DNA of 56,323 bases from Armatimonadota bacterium. Lineage in GTDB: Bacteria > Armatimonadota > Hebobacteria > CAIYQO01. Location: the NCBI GenBank assembly GCA_029553475.1, contig JAKPKV010000053.1, positions 1 to 56,323 of the forward strand, given 5' to 3'. The position numbers were made by a program, and so were the translations under genes. Below, piece after piece: positions 20,429 to 27,014 of the stretch (within the stretch, counting starts at the first letter, position 1; each line of letters begins with the position of its first letter). The notes under the pieces were generated by a model that was given only the letters and a program-made list of their open reading frames with translations, was not told where the DNA came from and ran no database searches.

Positions 20429-20896
20429 TTACCTCCACCACAGCACGACGGCCGCGACGGCGCAGCCGATGCGCTCGACTTTGTGCTCGGACGAAAAAAT
20501 CAGGAGTTCGTCCAGCTCCATCCCGCGCTGGGCAAAGCCCGCGCGCACCATCCGGCTCACCGTGTCTTCCACGGCGCCCCGGGACCCGCCGGTATTCTCA
20601 AAGATCATCCCGTGCCCGTCGCGGCGCAGGCCGATGCCGACGGCGGCGGCGACGATATCGCCGGGGGTATCGCTCGTCTTCACCGTGTAGACGGTGGGCA
20701 CCAGCGCGCCCGGCTCCAGGTCGTCGGGGCGGACATCCAGCACCCGCACGCCGGCCGGCACGATGCTGCTGACCTTGATCAGGTTCAGGTTGCCGATGCC
20801 GGCCATCAGCAGCGCGTTATCGAAGGCGTTCAGCTCGGTCAGCCCTTCGGCGTGACCGGCGGTCGGCCAGATACAGGTCGGTGTCGTCCAGCGCAC
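20429..20896 (-). CDS. pdaD: Pyruvoyl-dependent arginine decarboxylase
   Basis: 155 residues from a GTG start. PvlArgDC self-cleaves at a serine pair, here S43-S44 in LIKVSSIVPAG, to form a pyruvoyl group and makes agmatine from arginine. Other family landmarks are ELNAFDNALLMAGIGNLNLI, GDIVAAAVGIGL and the C-terminal HKVERIGCAVAAVVLW. The frame extends about 240 nt upstream, but GAAGGAGA just before GTG 20896 and the family's usual short N-terminus fix the start. It is the first gene of the polyamine operon, so the pathway starts with arginine. Confidence 0.92.
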   Translation of the reverse strand: MRWTTPTCIWPTAGHAEGLTELNAFDNALLMAGIGNLNLIKVSSIVPAGVRVLDVRPDDLEPGALVPTVYTVKTSDTPGDIVAAAVGIGLRRDGHGMIFENTGGSRGAVEDTVSRMVRAGFAQRGMELDELLIFSSEHKVERIGCAVAAVVLWWR

Positions 20897-21087
20897 GGCA
20901 CCTTCTCCTTCCCGTTTCTCACCTGCCCACAGGCGCGCGAAAGCACCACCCCCAAGGTGGCCCCCAGCCCTCTTCGAGCCAGTGGTGGCATTGAACAAGC
21001 CAACCCCAGATAATGGTGCTTTCCGATAAAAAGCGATCTGTGCGTGCGAACGGCACGTATTGTCTACCGGCTCACAGGCCGCGACAG
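20897..21087 (-). ncRNA. Structured 5' leader of the polyamine operon
   Basis: About 190 nt separate a TATACT element from the pdaD GTG. The minus strand has a perfect 9-bp stem (GAAAGCACC at 21024-21016 with GGTGCTTTC at 20948-20940) enclosing 67 nt with further stems (CCACC / GGTGG), and a separate CGTGC-GTTC-type hairpin near 21057-21043. The ribosome site lies about 35 nt past the closing stem. It does not match a riboswitch class I know, and a spurious open frame across it is not supported. Confidence 0.4.
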
Positions 21088-21093
21088 CAACGT

Positions 21094-21099
21094 AGTATA
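21094..21099 (-). promoter_or_regulatory. Candidate -10 box of the polyamine operon
   Basis: A consensus TATACT on the minus strand. The -35 region (TAGCAT at 17-nt spacing) is poor, so an activator or another sigma factor may be involved. Confidence 0.4.
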
Positions 21100-21199
21100 C
21101 CGCAAAGCGATGAAGAATGCTAGAGTTTTCCACAAAGATTTTTCACATGTGCGGCGGCGGCGGCAGGACGGGCGCCCCGCGGCGGCATATGTGTCCTCA

Positions 21200-21235
21200 T
21201 ACTCGTAGTCGTACTCGTGCTCGTACTCGTACTCG
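21200..21235 (+). repeat. Hexamer tandem repeat (TACTCG)
   Basis: Six consecutive hexamers TACTCG, TAGTCG, TACTCG, TGCTCG, TACTCG, TACTCG. A shorter array of the complementary hexamer (CGAGCA/CGAGTA) lies about 240 nt downstream, on the other side of the inverted-repeat element. Confidence 0.8.
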
Positions 21236-21304
21236 AAACGGTTGTGCTGCGGCCGAGCGCTTTTGTTACCGCGCGTCGGGCAGTCCGATGCCTGGAGATG
21301 AGAT

Positions 21305-21439
21305 GTAGTGGGCCGTCACGTTGCACCGTTTTACCCCGTGCCTGATGATGGTGGTGTCGGACACGGGTGCGCATGTTGGTCACACGCGCCGCGGAGGGCG
21401 CGGACTACAGAGCACGGTACATCGTGACGGCCCACTACA
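21305..21439. mobile_element. MITE-like element with terminal inverted repeats
   Basis: 135 bp bounded by exact 16-bp inverted repeats (GTAGTGGGCCGTCACG and its complement). The interior contains GCGCCGCGGAGGGCGCG. Bases 21338-21408 have a copy about 93% identical, in reverse orientation, at 52601-52672, and the right end is repeated again at 52716-52769. It has no coding capacity. Together with its flanks (21134-21574) this gap contains no convincing gene. Confidence 0.65.
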
Positions 21440-21474
21440 ATTAGATACGAGGTGAAGAAGCGAAGCCCGTATGC

Positions 21475-21504
21475 GAGCACGAGCACGAGTACGAGTACGA
21501 AACG
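21475..21504 (+). repeat. Hexamer tandem repeat (CGAGTA/CGAGCA)
   Basis: Four to five hexamers complementary to the array at 21200-21235, ending CGAAACG, as the other ends CGAAACG. Together the two arrays bracket the MITE-like element in inverted orientation. Confidence 0.65.
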
Positions 21505-21574
21505 AGCGCTGACGCGCTGATGACGCAGATGCCCCGCGGCGGGGGGTTACCACGGGGGAAGAAAGGGGTATCGT

Positions 21575-22432
21575 ATGGTCATGGGACTACGCCGGTTGGC
21601 CGTGCTGGCGCTCGCGCTGCTCTTCTGCATCGTTCTGCTGGGCCAGGCGCCGCACGCGGATGTGGAGATTGCGCGCGACCTCGTCTACGCGACCGCCGAC
21701 GGGGAGGCGCTGAAGCTTGATGTCTACCTGCCGCGCGGGGTGGCGGGGCCGACGCCGGTGGTGCTGGCCTTTCACGGCGGCAGTTGGATGGCGAACGGAC
21801 GGCCGGAGATGGGCGCGCTGGCGGAATATCTGGCCACGCGCGGCTACGCGGTGGTGGCGCCGAGCTACCGGCTGGCGCCGCGCCACATCTATCCCGCGCA
21901 GCTTGAGGACGCCCGCGCGGCGGCGCGCTGGGTGACGGAGCACGCGAAAGAGTACCGCTGGGATCTGGGGCGCTTCGTGCTGCTGGGACATTCCGCCGGG
22001 GGCCAGCTTGCCGGCCTGCTGGCGACCGATCGCCCCGCCGACCTGCCGAAACCGCGCTGCATGGTGGACCTCTTCGGCCCGATGGACTTCACCGGCGTTC
22101 CGCCCAGCCTCAAGGCGAAATGGGCGGTGAAGCTGTATCTGGGCGCGGCGCAGGAGGAGGAGCCGGAGCTGTACGCGGCGGCGTCGCCCATCACGCACGT
22201 CACGCCGGATGATCCCCCGTTCCTGATCCTGCACGGCACGCGGGACGACGTGGTGCCCATCACCCAGTCAGAGCGGATGCGCGCGGCGCTGACGGCGGCG
22301 GCGGTGCCGGTGGACTATCACGCGGTGCCGGGCGCCGGCCACATCTTGCCCACGCCGAGCACGGCCGCCGGCCGCGCGATGCTGGAGCACATCGCCGCTT
22401 ACCTGCGGGTGCGCTGCCCGGCCGGCGAGTGA
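21575..22432 (+). CDS. Exported alpha/beta-hydrolase esterase
   Basis: 285 residues. A hydrophobic N-terminus (about 8-24, then APHADVEI) looks like a signal peptide or anchor. The esterase core has the oxyanion loop FHGGSW, nucleophile S140 in GHSAGG, an acid in HGTRDD (224/225) and H256 in GAGHI. It resembles the BD-FAE/carboxylesterase group acting on short acyl or acetyl esters; the substrate is unknown. ATG 21575 is preceded by AGAAAGGGG; ATG 21581 is a possible second start. It stands alone between a repeat region and the tRNA promoter. Confidence 0.85.
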   Translation: MVMGLRRLAVLALALLFCIVLLGQAPHADVEIARDLVYATADGEALKLDVYLPRGVAGPTPVVLAFHGGSWMANGRPEMGALAEYLATRGYAVVAPSYRLAPRHIYPAQLEDARAAARWVTEHAKEYRWDLGRFVLLGHSAGGQLAGLLATDRPADLPKPRCMVDLFGPMDFTGVPPSLKAKWAVKLYLGAAQEEEPELYAAASPITHVTPDDPPFLILHGTRDDVVPITQSERMRAALTAAAVPVDYHAVPGAGHILPTPSTAAGRAMLEHIAAYLRVRCPAGE

Positions 22433-22462
22433 CGCGTGTCGTGGACTTTTTTCCCAAAGCCC

Positions 22463-22491
22463 TTGACGCCGCCGCATGATTTCCCTATACT
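22463..22491 (+). promoter_or_regulatory. tRNA operon promoter
   Basis: TTGACG (22463-22468), 17-nt spacer, TATACT (22486-22491), 79 nt before tRNA-Trp. Confidence 0.85.
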
Positions 22492-22570
22492 TACACCCGT
22501 TGCGGAGGTCGCGCCGCGCGCCCGTCCCGTGAAGCCGGAGGCAGGCGTGCCGCGGGAGCTTAGCGCGCGC

Positions 22571-22646
<76 letters not shown>

Positions 22647-22651
22647 AACGC

Positions 22652-22730
22652 GGAGCCGTGGTGTAGCCTGGTTTAACACACCGGACTGTCACTCCGGAGA
22701 TCGCGGGTTCAAATCCCGTCGGCTCCGCCA
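22652..22730 (+). tRNA. tRNA-Asp (GTC anticodon)
   Basis: 79 nt with encoded CCA. The acceptor GGAGCCG pairs with CGGCTCC; the anticodon loop CTGTCAC gives GTC for aspartate; the T-loop is TTCAAAT. The D-loop is long (11 nt). Its last 32 bases plus one are repeated with two mismatches at 31362-31394, beyond the CRISPR-Cas genes. Confidence 0.95.
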
Positions 22731-22737
22731 GAATTGA

Positions 22738-22768
22738 GCGTGGCACGCTGGATTTCAGCGTGCCACGC
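22738..22768 (+). terminator. tRNA operon terminator
   Basis: A perfect 13-bp stem (GCGTGGCACGCTG / CAGCGTGCCACGC) with a GATTT loop, 8 nt after tRNA-Asp, followed by GTGTTTGGT. Confidence 0.75.
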
Positions 22769-23207
22769 GTGTTTGGTCGCACCATTCCGGGCACGAATCG
22801 CCCCAAGATTCGCCCCGCTGCTCCTTACGGCGGCGCGTTCACGAACCGCTCATCCTCGCCGCGCGCGGTCCGGTGGGGGCCAGCCAGGCAGCAGACTCGG
22901 CCGGAGCGCGGGTGATCGGCGTGCGGTGATGGCATCAGGTGATGCAGGCATTGGCCGCCGTGGGGATGATCGTCACAGTGGAGCGTTCGGTGACGTGCGG
23001 GCACAGCCAGACCTCCCAATAGGCCGGCGAAGAGCCGAGGCGGATGCAGCCACAAAGCCCTCGGGATCTTCGCGTGGTGCGTGGCCGGCTGGTACCACTC
23101 GTGGAGGCCACGCGCCAGCATGCGACAACGCCGGCGTCGCGCTGCCGCGCGGGACGCCGGCGTTTCCGCGGCACAGCCGGACCACGGGACGCATCATGCC
23201 GGCTGTT
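22769..23207. other. Gap of about 440 nt inside the island, no recognisable gene
   Basis: Between the tRNA terminator and cas2. Open frames of up to about 98 codons exist on both strands but none has a ribosome site plus a recognisable domain. I see no integrase or transposase. It may be decayed mobile DNA. Confidence 0.6.
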
Positions 23208-23498
23208 TCAAACGACCAATGCCGCGCGGAAGTCCCGGTAGCCATCCAAACCGATCACCTCCACGACGGCCGCGCGCGGGGCGTGCAGGCGATAGAGGCG
23301 CAGGCTGTCTTCGTCGGCCTTGATCTCTTTGCGCAGGCGCTGCTTCAGCAGTTCGTACTCCACCGCGTTGACGGTACACTCGAAGACGGAGAGTTGCACC
23401 CGCTGCCCAACACCCTCACAGACTTTGGCCACCCGGCGCAGGCGGCGCCGGCCCTCTTTCGTCTCGGTGCAGACGTCATAGGTCACCACGATATCCAT
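23208..23498 (-). CDS. cas2: CRISPR-associated endonuclease Cas2, type I-C
   Basis: 96 residues. Cas2 pairs with Cas1 to insert spacers. It starts MDIVVTYDV, the ferredoxin-like first strand with its conserved aspartate, followed by TKEGRRRLRRVAKVCEG, typical of I-C Cas2. ATG 23498 is chosen because the family begins there; a GTG at 23513 overlapping the cas1 stop would add five residues. It is the last gene of the cas4-cas1-cas2 adaptation unit. Confidence 0.95.
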   Translation of the reverse strand: MDIVVTYDVCTETKEGRRRLRRVAKVCEGVGQRVQLSVFECTVNAVEYELLKQRLRKEIKADEDSLRLYRLHAPRAAVVEVIGLDGYRDFRAALVV

Positions 23499-23509
23499 CG
23501 GCGGGATCC

Positions 23510-24550
23510 TCACGTAAACAGGAACGGCTCGTACTGGGTGAGCTCACCGCGCAGGTACCGCGTCAGCAGGCGGGCCTGCAGATGCGGCACCAATCCCAGC
23601 GGCACCGGCTCTTTCAGGAAGCGATGGGCAACGGGCTCCTCTTTCCGCTTCTGGTACGCCACCAGCACGGCCTTGCGGCCCTCGTCGTTCAGCAGCACGC
23701 TCTCGCCGGCCTCCTCGCGAATGGAAAAATGCTCCGGGCGCAGTTGCCGACGGTTGATGAGGGTGAGCGCCAGCCGATCCGCCACCCCGGCGCGATATTC
23801 CTCCACCAGGTCGAGTGCCAGCGCAGGGCGACCGGGCCGCATGGCGTGCAAAAATCCCATCTGCGGATCCAGGCCGACGCCCTCCAGCGCCGACGTGCAG
23901 TCATGGGTGAGCAGGCTGTAGAGAAATGACAACAGCGCGTTCACCCGATCGCGCGGTGGGCGGCGTGTCCGCTGGGCGAAGGCAAAGGCGGTCGTCTCCA
24001 CCGTCAGCAGGTCGCCGAACACGGCGAAGTAGCGCGCGGCCATCTCGCCTTCAATGCCGCGGATGCCCTCCAGCGTGGGCGTCTGCTCAAGGCGCGACAG
24101 CGCAACCGCCAGTTCGGCGGCCACGCCGGCCATACGCGTGCGACGCGGCGATTCTTCGGCATCGCGCGCGGAGCGCAGCAGCACCTGGCGGCTGTTGCGC
24201 AGCTTGCCGGCCACGAGGCGCCGGGCCATCTCACGGGCGGCGCTCTCGCTGCGCACGGCTTCGTACTGTACGCGCCGCAGCAACACGTTGCCGTGCGTCG
24301 GGCCGACCACCCGGCAGAGGAAGCGCCCCCCATAGTCCAGGAAGGTCACCTCGCGTCCGTCCGCCACGCAGCGCGCCATCGCCTGCGGGCTCATCGTCGC
24401 GTTGGCGAACAGCACCACGCCGCCCAGGTGATGCAGCGGCACTTTGATGAGGCGCGTGCGCTCCGCCTCCACGCAGAGGGCGTCATGGTCAAGGGTCACA
24501 TAGGCATTGGGCGTCTGCACGAACAGCGTGTTGAGCAGTTGGCGGGCCAT
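23510..24550 (-). CDS. cas1: CRISPR integrase Cas1, type I-C
   Basis: 346 residues, full length. Metal-binding residues lie in RGIEGEMAARYF (Glu), FLHAMRPGRPALALDLVEEYR (His and Glu/Asp), as needed for integrating new spacers. The N-terminal beta domain starts LLNTLFVQTPNAYVTLDHDAL, characteristic of I-C. It begins 3 nt after cas4 and its stop overlaps a possible cas2 GTG, so the three genes are tightly coupled. All expected catalytic residues are present, so adaptation could be functional. Confidence 0.96.
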   Translation of the reverse strand: MARQLLNTLFVQTPNAYVTLDHDALCVEAERTRLIKVPLHHLGGVVLFANATMSPQAMARCVADGREVTFLDYGGRFLCRVVGPTHGNVLLRRVQYEAVRSESAAREMARRLVAGKLRNSRQVLLRSARDAEESPRRTRMAGVAAELAVALSRLEQTPTLEGIRGIEGEMAARYFAVFGDLLTVETTAFAFAQRTRRPPRDRVNALLSFLYSLLTHDCTSALEGVGLDPQMGFLHAMRPGRPALALDLVEEYRAGVADRLALTLINRRQLRPEHFSIREEAGESVLLNDEGRKAVLVAYQKRKEEPVAHRFLKEPVPLGLVPHLQARLLTRYLRGELTQYEPFLFT

Positions 24551-24553
24551 GAC

Positions 24554-25180
24554 TTACTCCTCCGCGATGATGAAGAGTGCATGGGGATCGGCCCCGCGGC
24601 ATTCCCCCAGCAGCGCCGGCTGGCAGGCCTCCACCAGCGAACAATCCGGGCAACGTGCGTCGGCGGCGAGTGGGGGCGGCAGGCATCCCGCGGCAAGCAG
24701 CGCCCGCACGTCGGCAATCACCACCTCCGTCTCCGCGCGCACGTCGGCGGTAAAGGCCACCGCACGGCTCTGGTGCGAAGCGTGGTGAAAGACCTGGCCG
24801 GCGGGTACCGCCACCCCCAACATCTCCTCCAGGCACAGCGCCTGTGCGCACAACTGCACGTCCACCGCCCGCCGCGCGCGCTTGCGCCCGCGCTTATACT
24901 CGATGGGCACCACGCGCCCATCCGCGTGGAACTCGACCACGTCGGCTTTCCCCAGCAGGCCGAGCCGGTCCGACCAGAGCGGCAGCGCCCGCTCAATGCG
25001 CGTCGTGCCCTCCCAGGTCGTCAGACTCTCATCGGCATGCTCATGGATCGCCCGCCCCTGCAGCGTGAAGACGTTCTCCGTAAAGATGCCCTCTACGTGG
25101 ATCAGCGCGCACTGGCGCGGGCAGTAGACGTAATGCTCCAGCGCGGAAATCAGCACCGTCATCTCCTCGGCCACCGTCAT
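24554..25180 (-). CDS. cas4: CRISPR-associated exonuclease Cas4
   Basis: 208 residues. Cas4 trims prespacers and selects those with a correct PAM before Cas1-Cas2 integration. A RecB-type nuclease core is visible (GRAIHEHAD; DVVEFHADGRVVPIEYKRGRKR; LCAQALCLEEML) and the iron-sulfur cysteines are in YCPRQC (C20/C24) and CPDCSLVEAC. AAAGGAGG lies six nt before ATG 25180, which sets the start inside a longer frame. The CRISPR array lies 167 nt upstream, between cas4 and cas7. Confidence 0.93.
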   Translation of the reverse strand: MTVAEEMTVLISALEHYVYCPRQCALIHVEGIFTENVFTLQGRAIHEHADESLTTWEGTTRIERALPLWSDRLGLLGKADVVEFHADGRVVPIEYKRGRKRARRAVDVQLCAQALCLEEMLGVAVPAGQVFHHASHQSRAVAFTADVRAETEVVIADVRALLAAGCLPPPLAADARCPDCSLVEACQPALLGECRGADPHALFIIAEE

Positions 25181-25317
25181 CCTCGCCTCCTTTCCCTTGC
25201 CGCGCACCGTCCTAACTTCTTTCCCGCCCCCGCGTTACCTTCCTGCCGACTCCCGTCCCCAGCACGCGCCGATGCGCACGGACGCTCATGCGACGCCACG
25301 CGCTCCTCCAGCCAGCC

Positions 25318-25346
25318 TTGACACGTATTACCTAATTGGTCAATAT
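25318..25346 (+). promoter_or_regulatory. Promoter-like sequence facing the CRISPR array from the cas4 side
   Basis: TTGACA (25318-25323), a 17-nt spacer and CAATAT (25341-25346), ending next to the degenerate repeat in AT-rich DNA. It would transcribe the array on the plus strand, opposite to the direction predicted from the repeat. Confidence 0.4.
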
Positions 25347-25347
25347 T

Positions 25348-25524
25348 ATTTCAATCCCCAGCGCCCTACCGGGGCGCTGCCACACTGCTCGGCATCAGCA
25401 TCACAACGGTCTGGCGGTTTCAATCCCCAGCGCCCCTACCGGGGCGCTGCCACGATCAACAGCGCAGAGCATGGGGTGCAGGGGGAGGTTTCAATCCCCA
25501 GCGCCCCTACCGGGGCGCTGCCAC
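25348..25524 (-). CRISPR. Type I-C CRISPR array, three repeats and two spacers
   Basis: Repeats at 25348-25383 (36 nt), 25417-25453 and 25488-25524 (37 nt each); spacers of 33 and 34 nt. The repeat holds a 9-bp stem (CAGCGCCCC / GGGGCGCTG) with a TACC loop. On the minus strand it ends in ATTGAAAC, the usual 5' handle of type I crRNAs, so transcription is predicted on the minus strand. The repeat at 25348 lacks one C in the stem and has A for the first G, as expected for the leader-distal end. Confidence 0.95.
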
Positions 25525-25662
25525 GGCCAGTTCACGCTCACCCCGATACCCTGACCGACAGCATCGGAAGTTGGGTCACCGATGGCGGAACCCACGGTGC
25601 GTTCAAGCCGTCGCGCGAACCGCCCGCGTGACCGGCCATCGCCACCGGTTCGCGGAGAAGGC
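25525..25662 (-). promoter_or_regulatory. Presumed leader between cas7 and the array
   Basis: 138 nt with no gene. By repeat orientation this is the leader side. It is not AT-rich and no strong promoter stands out, so the array may be read from the upstream cas operon. Confidence 0.4.
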
Positions 25663-26592
25663 TTACACGCCGGCCAGGCGCGCGCCTGCCAGCACGCTCA
25701 AGGTCACCCCGTCGGGCAGTCCGGCGTCCTGCATCTGCACGGTGTAGTCGGCAAAGCTGCGCGGGGTGTCGGTCGCCGTCGCGCGCGTCACGGTGACGCG
25801 GGCGAACAGGTCCTGCGCGGGGGCATTGCCGAGGGCGCTGTCATGCGTGAAGACATACAGGCCGCGGCAGGCCATCATGCCGCGCGCGGCGGAGCGGTCC
25901 AGGTCCCACATCATTTGCAGCGCCTGCCAGAACAGCGCCAGGTCGTCCGCTGTCACCCCCGTCTTCGCGGCAAACGGCGCGGAGAAGAAGCCGTGCGCCA
26001 CGTACAGGCCGTACGGCACCACCGCCTTGCGCCCCATCTCGGTCTGCTTCATTTTCCCGGAGTCGCCCTCGCCTTCCACCAGACCGGCATCTTCTGGTTT
26101 CGTAATCGCCACGCGGGTGATGCTCACGTCCATCGGCACGATGGGATCAATGGATCGCGCGAAAGTGAGTTGCACCGGGCCGCGCACCTGGCCGCAGTTC
26201 ACCCCCGTCGTCATCACCGCCCCGAAGAGGCGCACGTCGAAGTAGGTCGCGCACATGCGGCGCCGAGCTTTGTCAATGTCCTCGCGCTTTTGCTTGCTGC
26301 CGGTGGATTTCAGCCCCTCCGCCTCATAGGCCCGCTCGTGAAGCGTGTTCAGTGCGACGCCGCCGTCATTCACATAGATGGCGTATCCCGGCGCGCCGTC
26401 CCGCGTGAGCGCCACGAAGTTGCGCACTTTCCGCTTCAGGCAGACATCGGTGACCAGTCCCTGCATCGTCTCGGGGTCCACGCGCGGCAGGTTGCCGGCG
26501 TCCGGATCGCCGTTCGGGTTGCCGTCCATCACGTCAAAAAGCAGCACGAAGTCGTGCCGGCGGGCGGGGTCAGTGTAGATCGCATTACTCAT
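25663..26592 (-). CDS. cas7: Cascade backbone protein Cas7, type I-C (Csd2)
   Basis: 309 residues. Cas7 copies form the helical backbone that coats the crRNA spacer. DFVLLFDVMDGNPNGDPDAGNLPR and VTDVCLKRKVRNF are signatures of the Csd2 family, and the RAMP-like fold continues with YFDVRLFGAVMTTG and GPVQLTFARSIDPI. Its ATG overlaps the cas8c stop by 4 nt (ATGA), so translation is coupled. It is followed by the presumed leader and array. Confidence 0.96.
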   Translation of the reverse strand: MSNAIYTDPARRHDFVLLFDVMDGNPNGDPDAGNLPRVDPETMQGLVTDVCLKRKVRNFVALTRDGAPGYAIYVNDGGVALNTLHERAYEAEGLKSTGSKQKREDIDKARRRMCATYFDVRLFGAVMTTGVNCGQVRGPVQLTFARSIDPIVPMDVSITRVAITKPEDAGLVEGEGDSGKMKQTEMGRKAVVPYGLYVAHGFFSAPFAAKTGVTADDLALFWQALQMMWDLDRSAARGMMACRGLYVFTHDSALGNAPAQDLFARVTVTRATATDTPRSFADYTVQMQDAGLPDGVTLSVLAGARLAGV

Positions 26593-27014
26593 GGGGTCTC
26601 CTCCTCGGTCTCGATGGTGTCGGTCTGGGCGGCGTCGCCCGCCGCCTTGCGCGCCTGCGCGTCCGCGCGGTCCTGGGCGCGCTGGTGGTAATAGCCCAGG
26701 CCGAACAGCGCCTGGTCCTGTAGACTGAGCGTGCGCGGGAAGCTGGGCAAGCCGCGCATCACGGTTTCCAGCCGCTGCTGCAGCGCCGTGCAGGCGGCTG
26801 GCCGTGTCTTGCGCAGCTTCGCCAGGTGCGCCTGGACGTCGCCCAGCAGGTTGCCGAAGACGCTGGCCGGCGCGGTGCTGGCGGCGCCGTAGAAGCGGTC
26901 CACCAGCGTGGTGTTGATCTTGCCCTGGGCCGCGTATTGCACGGCCTCCAGCACCGCCAGCAGGCGCCCGCAGAGATAGGCGGGCCGCTGCTCGGTCGGT
27001 TCCAACTGTGCCAT
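26589..27014 (-). CDS. cas11: Putative Cas11 small subunit from an internal start within cas8c
   Basis: 141 residues in the same frame as the C-terminal part of cas8c. ATG 27014 (MAQLEPTEQRPAYLCGRLL) is preceded by a full AAGGAGG Shine-Dalgarno sequence at 27026-27020, five nt away, within the cas8c reading frame. Type I-C systems are known to make Cas11c this way, and several copies pack along Cascade and bind the non-target strand. The predicted product is helical. The evidence here is the ribosome site and the position, not a protein measurement. Confidence 0.7.
   Translation of the reverse strand: MAQLEPTEQRPAYLCGRLLAVLEAVQYAAQGKINTTLVDRFYGAASTAPASVFGNLLGDVQAHLAKLRKTRPAACTALQQRLETVMRGLPSFPRTLSLQDQALFGLGYYHQRAQDRADAQARKAAGDAAQTDTIETEEETP

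Noticed and set aside
20897-21133. N-terminal extension of pdaD to 21133
   Set aside because: The family has a short N-terminus, GTG 20896 has a good ribosome site, and the extension crosses a structured leader.
22825-23121. Possible transposase or phage remnant in the gap before cas2
   Set aside because: No motif or ribosome site could be recognised in any frame.
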